21,617 nucleotides of DNA. Origin: Trichomonas tenax. Its lineage: Eukaryota > Parabasalia > Trichomonadida > Trichomonadidae. The notes under the pieces were generated by a model. The model was not told the DNA's origin. It searched no databases and saw only the letters and a program-made list of their open reading frames with translations. Shown one piece after another: positions 1 through 9,076 of this stretch (positions are counted from its first letter, which is position 1; every line of letters starts with the position of its first letter). Location of the stretch: contig JALKBU010000888.1 of NCBI GenBank assembly GCA_023091735.1, positions 1-21,617 on the forward strand, read 5' to 3'. The position numbers and the translations under genes were made by a program.

Positions 1-344
1 ATTGACACTTTTCCATTTTTCCCGCGCAATCACGTCACTTTCCTTTATATTTGACATTCTGACTCTATATGTCAAACATAATTTACATGTCAGAAAAGCA
101 CGTTGTTCTATTTTGTCCCAGTCCCGATTTAAACAATGAAAGGTGTTTCAACTCTCAATTTTTGGTCCTTTTTCAAAATAATCATACATTTAGAATCTAC
201 CTATGATACTGTTATTAGAATAAACAACTAAAAGTCCTTAGGTAACAAAAGTGAGATGTTGGTCAACAAAAATGCACGCTTTGGAAAAGTGACACATTTT
301 GGGTGTTTCGTGGACACTCAAAATATCAAAAAAATCTGGCCTTC

Positions 345-383
345 GGCGATGATGACGCCGCGCAAGACGGCGTCATCATCGCC
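345..383. repeat. Perfect 16-bp inverted repeat (hairpin)
   Basis: GGCGATGATGACGCCG at 345-360 is followed by the 7-nt spacer CGCAAGA and then its exact reverse complement at 368-383. The arms are GC-rich in an otherwise AT-rich setting, so the structure is unlikely to be chance. It could be a dispersed repeat, a small mobile-element remnant or a transcribed stem-loop. The sequence alone does not decide. Confidence 0.85.
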
Positions 384-429
384 TCAGGCAGTTCAAAAGC
401 AATCAAAGTTCGCCAAGATTTCAAAGATG

Positions 430-484
430 CCCCTCTCCTTCTTTTTTCTCCTCCTCCCTTTTTCCCTTTCCTTCCTTCTTTTTT
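430..484. repeat. Pure pyrimidine tract, 55 nt
   Basis: The plus strand contains only C and T from 430 to 484, with repeated CCTT/TTTC/CTCC units, and nearly continues to about 501. It lies 46 nt after the perfect hairpin. Such mirror-like homopyrimidine tracts can form triplex DNA; whether this one has any role is unknown. Confidence 0.85.
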
Positions 485-1546
485 ATTTTTGCTTTCTTGC
501 TCGAAATCATCAAATATATATCTAAAATTTGAAAATCATATTTTAGCGACGTAATTCATACACAGCAACTCATTATACGTGGCATCTTTAAAAATTAGTC
601 ATTTATTACGCTTTAATAATAAATAAAATTTATTCGATTTTTTTTTGTTGTATAACCCCAACATGTTATCATAGCTTGTTGAATTGCAATATTTTTGAAT
701 AAATTTGAGATCGAATTTTAGTAGATATATGTAATCAGTGTGTATTATATTAATGAATGGCTGATTTATTTTTGACTTTTTTAGACTTTTCTGATCAGAT
801 TTCACGAAAAACCAAAAATTCACAAAAATTGAGTATTTGAACATGCAACTTTTACTTTAGGACACTTCTGAGGACACATGCAGACACGTACAAGAATGCT
901 ATGCATATGATTGCTAATTCATATACCAAAAATTATGCGTTTTTATTTCTGAACTTTCGGGTATTTATGACACTCGAGCTAAAATTTGGAATATTCGACA
1001 AAAGTGAGCCATTTGAACTTTTCAAAATATGTCACTTTTGCCAAGAATTCGATTTTTAAAAGAAAAAATGAGTTTTTATTTTTGTGCAATCTGTGCAGAT
1101 TTTTCCAAAAAAGTAAATCGACAAAAAAAAAACAATAATACTTTAGCATTAATGTGCCAATCTAGTTTTTAGAAATATCATCAATGATTCATTTTATCCA
1201 GGTAATATTGTTCTTTTCAAGTGAAGGATCGCAACCACATCAGTACACACTGGTATAGACTAAATAGCACATTCTAATATACTATTGTTTCATGCTAATT
1301 CTGAGATCTTTCATTTCTATGATATACATTGAAGTGCAAGTCTCTAAAGCAATACAGCCATTCATTATTAATGCAATATTCGATATTATTGGTATTCATG
1401 AAAACAAAAAACCTTTTTTGAAATTTCAATATTATTTTTTATTGATAATCTGCATTAATTTCAAGTTTTTCCAATATCAAACTGTTAGACAATACTATAT
1501 TCAACTAACAACGTATTTCTGACCGGTTCATTATGGACACTTTTTG

Positions 1547-1814
1547 CCACGGCGTCTCCGCTGTAAACCATTCAATTTTGAATGGTTTACAGCGTCCCCA
1601 AATAAACGATAAATGCGGAAAAATTTCGATGTGTTTTGGGGGCGCAGCCCCCACCTATTAAAGATGAGAGTTGGCGAAGCGTAACAGCACTTGCATGAAG
1701 CACAATCACTGAAGAAAGCACTTCTTGTTGGGGCTTTTCGTCGGGGACGCTGAAGTTCATTTGGAGACGCGAAGTCTTGAAAAAATTCGTCGGGGACGCC
1801 CTAAGACGCCGTGG
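1547..1814. mobile_element. Short GC-rich element with terminal inverted repeats (MITE-like)
   Basis: CCACGGCGTCT at 1547-1557 is matched by its exact reverse complement AGACGCCGTGG at 1804-1814. TCATTAT occurs outside both ends (1528-1534 and 1828-1834) and could be a target duplication. Inside are a perfect hairpin (1559-1594, 17-bp arms, 2-nt loop), a second hairpin GGGGGC-GCA-GCCCCC (1638-1652) and two copies of TTCGTCGGGGACGC (1737-1750 and 1786-1799). There is no coding capacity, so a non-autonomous transposable element is the best guess. No transposase family can be assigned. Confidence 0.55.
1559..1594. repeat. Perfect hairpin inside the GC-rich element
   Basis: CGCTGTAAACCATTCAA is followed by TT and then its exact reverse complement, giving 17-bp arms with a 2-nt loop. 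It begins two bases inside the left terminal inverted repeat, so it is probably a structural part of that element and not an independent feature. Confidence 0.85.
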
Positions 1815-1834
1815 AAAACCAACACCCTCATTAT

Positions 1835-2305
1835 AGATGCAACAGGAAGAAAATGTGGTGCACCCTGTTAAATTTCGTATTAATATTACTAAACTGTATT
1901 TTAAATCAAGATCTAAGTCCTTTTGTGTTTGTTTATTTAAAAGAAGGAAACTGCGATGTAAGAGATGACATGTATGAGGTGGTAAGAGAATAATTATCCT
2001 GCTATTTAAAGTAAATATTTTGCTATTTATTTATTGATTAAATTCATAAGCTCATTTTATGCAGAATTCGTTGCAAAGACAATATATTGCATTTCATTAA
2101 ATAAAATGCTTTCAAACTTGTAAATCGATATTTTGAAATTAGAAGTTTATACAATAATGAATAATTGTATATAAAATTCTAACTACGTGTTACTCATGTA
2201 TAAATTTGGAAAGCTTTGATCAGTCTTATTTCGGATTCTTGACGAAATTGAATTTCGATATCAACGATAAAAGCTTTTGATCGAGGTTTTAGTATGATAA
2301 TATTG
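1835..2305. other. AT-rich interval upstream of a broken gene
   Basis: No supported gene. An open plus-strand frame at 1811-1993 begins in the right terminal repeat of the GC-rich element and has no ATG at its start. It could be the 3' piece of a gene cut by that element, but nothing in it is recognisable. Another plus-strand frame, open for about 40 codons up to roughly 2279, reads like protein and may be an upstream piece of the broken gene at 2306-2846. Confidence 0.4.
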
Positions 2306-2846
2306 ATGAAAATAGCTTGTGTGTTATATTCTCAATGCTTCTCGTGTTAAAAAGCACCCTTCACTAAGAATATGATTTGCATCTTTGTTAACAAGGCGAA
2401 TTGTGAATTGAAAAAGGAGTGTAAACATCGTCGTGCCTTTGCAAGCTTACAAACTAAGTCTGGTAGCTTGAAAGTGGCCAGGGGCCAAAATAGAGAGTTG
2501 AAAACCCTCTATTCAATGATAAAATTTGAAAATGGAAAAAGGTGATCGGATAAGAGATTTGATATTTTTATTTAAAACCATTAAACATCATCTTTCGATA
2601 CAAAAAGTTAACATCGATGCAGATTATCAATGTTATTCGTTTGATAATTCTCTTGCAATTGATGATTTCAACTTCAATCAAAATCTCTTTTACAAATCAA
2701 AAACAAACTTCAATGTAGGTCAGAATCCAATCTCCAGCAGGATAAAACCTCAAAATGTTTTTGAATATTCTTCTTCGAAAAAAATACCAGAAAGGAATAA
2801 AGATATAACTAAAACTACTTACAGACATTATGTTTTCAGTTACTAA
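2306..2846 (+). pseudogene. Broken hypothetical gene, unrecognised family
   Basis: Three protein-like segments follow one another on the plus strand. From ATG 2306 a frame runs to TAA at 2348-2350. The same frame stays open through an ATG at 2372 to TGA at 2543. A frame displaced by one base then continues from about 2532 to 2846. The second and third join smoothly if one A of the A5 run near 2540 is surplus. The second segment is rich in Lys and Arg; the third contains DFNFNQNLF and ends in VFSY. No domain was recognised and no initiator was found. An alternative is an unrelated 104-codon gene starting at ATG 2532. The pseudogene reading rests on continuity of composition only. Confidence 0.35.
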
Positions 2847-3280
2847 AGACTTCGGTTTATAGTTAATATTTTATCAAAGGAACAACAATCGAAGTTCCAG
2901 GTCTTTAACTATAAACCAACCATATGCTACCACAAAATAATCATCTTGCAAGAGGTATTTTAGAAACAAGCTTAATTTTATTTTATCAAAATATATTTCG
3001 AAATTGATTTTGAGTTATTGGGCCGAATTTCATAAAAATCCATGAAAAGATGAAAAGAAAGAGAATGAAAGTTTGTTATTATATTTGTTGAAATACCAGA
3101 AATATTAACAAAGAATCCGACCAATTCTTTACCCAAACGATTGTTTTCATTGAAGACTATATATCTACAATATCAAAATTGCTTGATTTCATAGTGGTTC
3201 AGTCGATTGAGGAGAGAAGATAAAAATTTTATTATGAATAGAATTAGAATATAGAGAAGAGAATATGTATCACGAAAAAT
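2847..3280. other. Intergenic region upstream of hydE
   Basis: AT-rich with no supported gene. It holds a 13-bp inverted repeat (2854-2866 with 2905-2917) just after the preceding broken gene. The hydE initiator lies at its right end. Confidence 0.6.
2854..2917. repeat. 13-bp inverted repeat with 38-nt spacer
   Basis: GGTTTATAGTTAA at 2854-2866 is the exact reverse complement of TTAACTATAAACC at 2905-2917. It begins 8 nt after the last codon of the broken gene at 2306-2846. It could be a 3'-end stem-loop of that gene or part of an old insertion. Confidence 0.6.
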
Positions 3281-3287
3281 TCATTTT
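3281..3287 (+). promoter_or_regulatory. Initiator (Inr) for hydE
   Basis: TCATTTT places the presumed +1 A at 3283, 30 nt before the hydE ATG. It fits the trichomonad core initiator TCA(+1)Y(T/A)WTT, and an identical heptamer precedes the Myb and PPDK-like genes in this window. The leader after it is an AAAT-repeat, A-rich stretch running up to the ATG, as expected for short trichomonad leaders. Confidence 0.6.
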
Positions 3288-3312
3288 GAAATAAATAAAT
3301 AAATAAAAAAAA

Positions 3313-4473
3313 ATGTATTCATTGAACCCAGTAGAGCGAAAGTTGCCGTCATTCGCTGAAGCACTGGAAACAGCGGTCAAAGGAGAATTCATGTCACATG
3401 ACAAAATCCTCAGATTGATTACAGCAAACAACAAAGAAGATATCGCAGCTTTACATGCGGAAGCGGGCAAAGTTACATCGAGAGTTTTCAACAACGAAGT
3501 CTCTATACGCGGAATTGTCGAGTTTTCAAACGCTTGCGAAAAGCATTGCCATTATTGTGGCGTTAATGCATACGAAGACAAGTTTGTGATCCCACACGAG
3601 GCGATTTTGGAGTGTTGCGACTTCATGTGGTCGAAGGGATACAGGAATTTGGTATTGCAATCGGGTGAAATTACGTCGAAACAGAGAATGGACTGGTTAG
3701 CTTCACTTCTCGACAAAATCTTCGCTAAATTTGGAAAGGATGTCGACAAAGGTATGTGTATCATATTGAGTATCGGCGAATTATCGTACGAACAATATAA
3801 AAAATTTTATGACATGGGATGTCAGCGTTTTCTGTTGAGAATCGAGTCCTCCAACCAGAAGTTATACGCCTCAATGCATCCAAGCGATCATCTATGGACA
3901 AAAAGATTGGAATGTCTTCAAAATCTCAAGAAAATCGGATATGTCACGGGCACAGGTGTCATGATCGGTGTTCCGCATCAAACTTTTGATGATATCGCGG
4001 GTGATATCGAATTTTTCAGAGATGGAGGATATCACATGATCGGACTTGGCCCATATCTGATCCACCACGGCACGAAGATGGGGAAGGAGATCCTCGCTTC
4101 AACCACCGAAGATGAGCGCAATGAAGTCGACGCAAGGAAAGTTCAGACAACATTAAATGTCTATGACACGATTCGTTTAGTTTGTCCATACGGCAATATC
4201 GCAGCGACAACTGCATTGGACACTCTTTCCCCGGGCTCTAAGGCCTACGCGCTTCTCGGCGGGGCCAATGTCGTTATGCCTATCATCACGCCGAAGATCT
4301 TCAGAGGCGGATATCAGCTCTACGAAGGAAAGAAGGAGGTCGACGAAGACAGAGAACAAACACACAAAAGAGTTTTGAAGCTTTGTGCGAAGATCGGAAA
4401 AACGCCAAGATTCAACAAATGGAACCACCCGCCGCTCTATAAGAAGCAGACGCAGCAGACTAAGTACGAATAA
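3313..4473 (+). CDS. hydE: HydE, radical-SAM [FeFe]-hydrogenase maturase
   Basis: HydE works with HydF and HydG to build the H-cluster of [FeFe]-hydrogenase, in trichomonads inside the hydrogenosome. The 386-residue protein has the radical-SAM signature CEKHCHYC, with cluster ligands C75, C79 and C82, preceded by the HydE-like RGIVEFSNAC. Further family motifs are LQSGE (115-119), RIESS (176-180), GVMIGVPHQT (215-224) and GLGPYLIHHGT (244-254). Length is slightly above the usual ~350. The C-terminal part lacks the Cys cluster that binds an accessory FeS cluster in some bacterial HydE; that site is known to be dispensable and is often absent. The N-terminus before the conserved region is only about a dozen residues, so any import signal must be very short. 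The first ATG follows an A8 run and a good initiator. The stop overlaps TAAA. No other maturase gene is adjacent. Confidence 0.93.
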   Translation: MYSLNPVERKLPSFAEALETAVKGEFMSHDKILRLITANNKEDIAALHAEAGKVTSRVFNNEVSIRGIVEFSNACEKHCHYCGVNAYEDKFVIPHEAILECCDFMWSKGYRNLVLQSGEITSKQRMDWLASLLDKIFAKFGKDVDKGMCIILSIGELSYEQYKKFYDMGCQRFLLRIESSNQKLYASMHPSDHLWTKRLECLQNLKKIGYVTGTGVMIGVPHQTFDDIAGDIEFFRDGGYHMIGLGPYLIHHGTKMGKEILASTTEDERNEVDARKVQTTLNVYDTIRLVCPYGNIAATTALDTLSPGSKAYALLGGANVVMPIITPKIFRGGYQLYEGKKEVDEDREQTHKRVLKLCAKIGKTPRFNKWNHPPLYKKQTQQTKYE

Positions 4474-4474
4474 A
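4471..4474 (+). terminator. UAAA poly(A) signal overlapping the hydE stop
   Basis: The hydE stop codon TAA is followed directly by A, giving TAAA. In Trichomonas vaginalis a UAAA tetranucleotide, often overlapping the stop codon, acts as the polyadenylation signal. Assigning that role here is inference. Confidence 0.4.
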
Positions 4475-4640
4475 GAAATTTAATAGATATCAAAACTATA
4501 TTATCTTAATAATATATAAACACATTCAAATTCATTATTAAAAACTGATTTGATACTTAATTTAATATCATATCCCTTATTTTTAACAAAATTAAATATT
4601 TTGAAGAAAAAAATTGCATTTCATTGTGATTAACCATCAT

Positions 4641-4935
4641 AGTTCAGTTTTAGTAACAATAAAATAAAGCTTTGCATCGATTTTGAATCAATATTTATTA
4701 TATTTTTGATTGATATTGACATTTTAAATTTTCATTTGAATTAAATCTTCTCTATGATATATTTATAAAATACTTTGACTGTGTTTCAAATTAATCATAC
4801 ACATATTGTGTAATTTTGAATTTTTTCTCAATATATATATAAAATTTTTAGTAGAAAGTGAATATTATGAATAACAGCATATTATTATATCATAGAAGAG
4901 CCAAGTTAACTGTATTCATGAACTTATTTTTTTGA
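4641..4935. repeat. Diverged ~300-bp direct repeat, copy A
   Basis: This non-coding stretch between hydE and the BspA pseudogene aligns collinearly with 7370-7672. Shared blocks in the same order include AGTTCA, then GCATCGATT exactly 33 nt later in both, AATATTYATTA, TATGATATATTTAT, ATTTTGAA, GAATATTAT, AAGAGC and TCATG-ACT-ATT. The two copies bracket a 2.4-kb segment whose only gene is the BspA-like pseudogene. It could be an old dispersed repeat or the footprint of a duplication or insertion. Confidence 0.6.
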
Positions 4936-4986
4936 AAATGAACTTTTTTTTAATTAATAAAATAATGAACCAACAGATGTTTATTT

Positions 4987-6766
4987 TTACACTTCTTCAT
5001 TAAAATGATCAATAATATTCAGATCCACGGCAGGATTAATGTATTCATTGTCTTCATCGAAATCTTTCTTGAATGGATCATCATCAATCATCTGATTGAA
5101 GAGAGGATTGTCATTTGTTATTCCTGTGATACTAATGTTGTTAATGACTGCTTGTTCTTCATTGATTTCGATGGCTGATGATTCTTCTTCGTCATCTTTC
5201 TTTTTAATGAAAATCAAAGCAATCAATGCAATCGAAACAATCAATTCTATAACAGCGACAACAATTAAAGCAATCAAAAGTTTTGATGATTCTCGAGATT
5301 TTTGATTTCCTGAGATATTTAAAAGAATTGATGAATCAGTTGTTGTTGTTTCTTTTTCTGTTTCAGTTGCTTCTGGTGTTTCTATTTCTGTTGTTGTGCT
5401 TTCGATTGGCGGCAAATAAAGAGGCCATTGAGAGTTATGGAAGAGACAATCATCTTCGTAAATAAATGGCCTTTCTATTGGCAATATTTTGAGTGTTGTT
5501 GGTTGAAGAGGAAGAAAATATAAATCTCCTTTCGCATTATTTTTGTATGGCGTTGAAGAGTCGCATTTTCCTCGAATAACTTCAAACTTTTGATTCCACA
5601 CTCCATGAAAATGGAAATTGTTTGACACGCAATATCTTCCGATAGAGTCCAAGTGAAGATTATGTGGTTGATTATATCCTCCATAGCAAAGATTGTAAAG
5701 ATATGGACAATTGTCAAATGGAGAATCACCGCTATCAATACTTCCAGGAATGACAACTGTTGTTACACCGAAATCAACAATTTCTCCTAAATCGTTGTAT
5801 TTGACAATGGATTGGATGCATCCTTTACCAAGAGATTTAACGTTCGAAGGTACAACATATGTTGAAGGGATTTTTACGAAAGTTAAAACGAGTTGCGTTG
5901 TTTCTTTGGATATAAGTTCGTGATTTCTAAGCACGAAAGTTGGATGCGAACATGATTTGAAATACAAATGAATGTTTTCACATCCGCGAAATGCTGAAGC
6001 AGCAATCGTTGTTATTTCATCATTGATAATAAACGATGTTAGTTTTGTGAAAGCAAAGGCTATATCACTAATTGTTGTATATGAATTTGGAAGAGTTATT
6101 TGTTCAATTCCTGTTCCTTCAAAACATCCTTTTTTGATTTCCGTTGATTATCCAAGTTTAACGATTTTCAGTGACGAACAATTCGCGAATAAATACTCAG
6201 ACAAAGCATTAACTTGGGAAATATCAATTTCTGCAATTGCAGTGTAAGAAAATGCATAATTTGAGAGTTGCGCAGAAAGTAATGAAATTGTTGATAACTT
6301 GGAGCATTTATAAAACGCATTTTCCTTGATTTGCACAGATTTTGTCATTTTAAATGACATTAAATTTGAACATTCTTGGAAAGCTTTTGCTTTAATCACT
6401 GTGACAAGATCAAGATTGATTGATTGAAGATTATCACAGAATGCGAAAGAATGATCACCGATGGAAGTTGTTGTTGACGAAAGTGTTACAGTTAAAAGAT
6501 TTTTACAATTGCAGAAGCAGCTGTCGGGAATTGAACTATAACTGATTTGCGCATTCTTCAATGTATTGCAGCCATAAAAGAATCTTCTTTAATTGTTCCT
6601 TTGATATCAATATCAGTTAATGAAGGAGCTCTTGAAAATGCGCCTCCAGAAACTTTTTTTCAAATGATATTTCAAATGTAGTTAAATCCTTCGAGAAATA
6701 AATTATTGAGTTAGTTCCTTTGTAAAGAATTCCGTCTTCAAATCTAAATTGTATTAAGAAATCGAA
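4987..6766 (-). pseudogene. BspA-like leucine-rich-repeat surface protein, broken
   Basis: BspA-like proteins are a large family of trichomonad surface proteins with ~22-residue LRR_5-type repeats. Reading the minus strand, 6766-5970 gives such repeats (for example SFAFCDNLQSINL and AFYKCSKLSTISL). A Cys-containing ectodomain follows, then a Thr/Glu-rich stalk, one membrane helix (about 5206-5283, SKLLIALIVVAVIELIV onward) flanked by KKK, and an acidic tail with NPLF and NPAV, resembling NPxY/F endocytosis motifs. The gene is dead or mis-sequenced. No ATG is present at the 5' end: the frame opens after a TAA at 6767-6769. One-base frameshifts lie at the T7 run 6654-6660 and the A4 run 6576-6579 (plus-strand bases), and an in-frame TAA at 6148-6150. 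After that TAA the same frame runs uninterrupted to the stop at 4987. It probably encoded a type I membrane protein. Confidence 0.85.
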
Positions 6767-8079
6767 TTAAATGTATATAATTATGAACCTAAATATCAAA
6801 TATCAACGTATTGTTGCATTATGTTTGTGATTCAATCTTATCAAGTCTCTTAATTCCGTTCTAAATTCAAGAATGTTCTTCTTGTGCCAAATACATACGG
6901 AATTATTAAGCATTCATGCGACAAAATTAATAAGTGTCATCCACAGAGAAAAACCTTTAAACAGTTTCCTCCAATAATGGTACTTTAAATTCAAATATTG
7001 CAATTTTGAAAATTTTGAGAGGTGCTTTTCCAGTGTAAATATTTCATTCGATTCACATCTATAATTGCTATCAAACAGTACATAAATATATCGACCAATG
7101 ACATAAGAAATTGTTCAACAATATAATTTGCTAAAAACACATATTTTGAAAGTAATATTAAAATTATCTAAGTGACGTAGAGGATATACTATGTGTTTGA
7201 CAATTGAAACAGACGCAGCACGGAAAATAATTCCAATACCCGCTACGAATAGTTCGCCTTCGTGCCTAGAAGTATTAGTTCTAGAAAAAATCGGAACTTT
7301 CAATGTGGTTATTTTTGATGCCTTCAAGATATGTCGTAAAAATTTCTTATTTTCGATATCAGCTATTGTAGTTCAATTATAAAGGTAATGGTGTAGCAGT
7401 TGGCATCGATTATAGATCAATATTCATTAAAATTGAAATTAATTTGGATATACCTTATCTAAATAATCTTCTATATGATATATTTATGATATAATTGAGC
7501 TGTGACTCATATTTATTTGATTAATTATGTGACATTTTGAAATGAGATCAATAATGAAATTATTGCTCTGCATGGAAAAGGAATATTATCGATAGGAACA
7601 TAATTCTATGTCGTATAAGAGCTATATAAACTGCCGTCATGCACTAATTCGATTGCTTATTATTTTTGTTTTGAGGTATTTTTTTTTTCTTCTTTGTTTT
7701 TGATTATTAACAACTTTTTCATATGCAAAAGAATGATAAAATATGATGTATGATATATAGTGTCCGTGAAACTCATTTATTCGTTATTTTTCTAAAAAAT
7801 TTTTGATACCCGATAATTTGGGACATTTGTGAATCAAGGTTTATCACCGTTCTCTTAACAACTGCAAATACATCCCCATAGCTGTCGTTTGGTGAAGTAA
7901 TCTTAATAAAAATAGAAAATTATTTATGAGATGAAATTTATATATTAGATATTGCATATAACACAACGAAAACATGAGAAGAAGTGGAAAATATAACCAT
8001 TTAGCCAGGTTTTTGAATGATGGCAAATCTCTATGAAAAAATCTGAAAAAATTTGATTTTTTGAGTGGCTTCAGAATTA
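6767..8079. other. Intergenic region between BspA pseudogene and Myb gene
   Basis: AT-rich. It contains repeat copy B (7370-7672). Short open frames at 7115-7382 on both strands overlap each other and show no recognisable features. The missing 5' end of the BspA pseudogene should lie at the left edge, but no start codon or initiator was found there. Confidence 0.55.
7370..7672. repeat. Diverged ~300-bp direct repeat, copy B
   Basis: This is the second copy of the repeat described at 4641-4935, in the same orientation and lying upstream of the 5' end of the BspA pseudogene. The match is patchy, with many substitutions and small indels, so the copies are old. No coding capacity is shared. Confidence 0.6.
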
Positions 8080-8086
8080 TCATTTT
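8080..8086 (+). promoter_or_regulatory. Initiator (Inr) for the Myb gene
   Basis: TCATTTT with the presumed +1 A at 8082 lies 15 nt before ATG 8097. The preceding bases TTA are close to those at the other two TCATTTT sites. Its position rules out use of the TTG at 8061, which lies upstream of the likely transcription start, and fixes 8097 as the start codon. Confidence 0.6.
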
Positions 8087-8096
8087 ATATACAAAG

Positions 8097-8555
8097 ATGT
8101 CATCAGACATGTGCGAATACATCATTGAACCGCGCAAAAGGTTCACACCTGAAGAAGATGAACTCCTGAGAAAGCTCGCAAATGATAAAAACAATAAAAC
8201 ATGGAAAGAAATCGCAAAACATCTTCCTGGAAGGACAGCGTGCCAGTGCCGTGACAGGTACAACCAGTACTTGTTCCAGGAGGTTGTACAAAAGCCGTGG
8301 ACTGATGGAGAAGATGAAATAATCATTTCTAAATATAGGCAATACGGGCCTCATTGGGTCAAAATTTCACAGTATTTACCAGGAAGAAGTGGAAACAATA
8401 TCAAAAACAGATGGAACTCGGCATTGAAAAGATTTCATAATATTCCGCATAAGAAGATTAAAATACAGAGAAGAATGAGCAGAAACGCGTGGAATGAGTA
8501 CGCTTATTTGATAGAGCAAGACAAAGTACAGAAAAAGCAGACAAAGAAGGAATAG
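8097..8555 (+). CDS. R2R3 Myb-like DNA-binding protein, possibly truncated by TAG
   Basis: This 152-residue protein has two Myb repeats, as in the many trichomonad Myb regulators. Repeat one spans about 14-60 (F16, W36, Y55; recognition helix RTACQCRDRYNQYL) and repeat two about 65-112 (W68, W87, W106; helix RSGNNIKNRWNSALKR). A basic segment follows (HKKIKIQRRMSR, 118-129). ATG 8097 is chosen because it follows an initiator by 15 nt. The stop TAG at 8553-8555 is odd: the same frame stays open for 41 more codons to TAA at 8679-8681. That stretch is rich in Asp, Glu, Ile and Phe (DEIPDIFDGIASIF, NNWESLDDL), as expected of a transcription-factor tail. A CAG-to-TAG nonsense mutation, stop readthrough (TAG followed by CAA) or a base error could explain it. 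Function as a nuclear transcription factor is inferred from the fold; targets are unknown. Confidence 0.9.
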   Translation: MSSDMCEYIIEPRKRFTPEEDELLRKLANDKNNKTWKEIAKHLPGRTACQCRDRYNQYLFQEVVQKPWTDGEDEIIISKYRQYGPHWVKISQYLPGRSGNNIKNRWNSALKRFHNIPHKKIKIQRRMSRNAWNEYAYLIEQDKVQKKQTKKE

Positions 8556-8681
8556 CAAAAAGATATTAACGTAATTGATGAAATTCCTGATATATTCGAT
8601 GGCATAGCTTCAATCTTCCTTCAGAATGAGAACCATGATCTCGATATCTTCAATAATTGGGAATCATTAGACGATCTTTAA
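8556..8681 (+). other. In-frame 41-codon extension after the Myb TAG
   Basis: This is the same reading frame as the Myb protein, from CAA directly after the TAG to TAA at 8679-8681. The peptide is acidic and amphipathic and ends NNWESLDDL. At about 30% GC, 41 random codons usually contain several stops, so the open frame suggests it is or recently was coding. If translated, the protein would be about 194 residues. Confidence 0.6.
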
Positions 8682-9076
8682 GAAATACTATTGTTATATA
8701 TCAGCTCAGACCTCAGCATCATACATTGTAATTATTTCTATCCAAATTGTAATAAAAAAATATTATTATTAATCTTTCCTTATTCTTTAAATATAAACTT
8801 ATCTCAACATGTAAATCTTAACTTTAAACTATCAGACTCTTAATCTAAAATCTTATATTTTTAAACAAAATAATCAATATTAAATTACAGCGATCTAAAT
8901 TTATATAGAAAATTTGAAAGAGATTCTTCTCAAAGAAGGAAAATGGATTTTTGCAAAATAATATATTTTGATTGCGAATTTCAGCAATTTAGCTCTGTTA
9001 TTCAAGAAATAGATTGCAATATAGAAAGATAAAAAGAGTGTCTAGTTAATAAACATGAATATGCGAACAATTTATT
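8682..9076. other. AT-rich intergenic region
   Basis: No gene, repeat or regulatory signal could be supported here. It separates the convergent Myb gene and the broken membrane-protein gene and therefore holds their two 3' ends. Confidence 0.6.

Larger units (their letters stand above)
1..1530. other. AT-rich intergenic region, no supported gene
   Basis: I found no convincing gene here. Short open frames exist (for example 303-554 and 1292-1522), but they show no recognisable domain and no good initiator context. The stretch holds the hairpin at 345-383, the pyrimidine tract at 430-484 and several short inverted motifs of the CAAAAGTGA/TCACTTTTG type (1000-1008 with 1031-1039). TTTGACAT/ATGTCAAA (49-56 with 68-75) is another small inverted pair. 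Confidence 0.6.

Noticed and set aside
256..554. Two overlapping plus-strand open frames over the hairpin and pyrimidine tract
   Set aside because: Their content is generated by the hairpin and the C/T tract. Neither shows a domain, and they overlap in different frames.
599..844. Minus-strand 81-codon open frame
   Set aside because: Lys/Phe/Tyr-rich composition typical of translated AT-rich DNA, with no domain, initiator or continuity with other frames.
7115..7382. Overlapping short open frames on both strands
   Set aside because: Mutually overlapping, without ATG context or recognisable motifs, and partly inside repeat copy B.
8061..8096. Upstream start for the Myb protein at 8061
   Set aside because: The codon is TTG and lies upstream of the likely transcription start at 8082. 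ATG 8097 has a good initiator.
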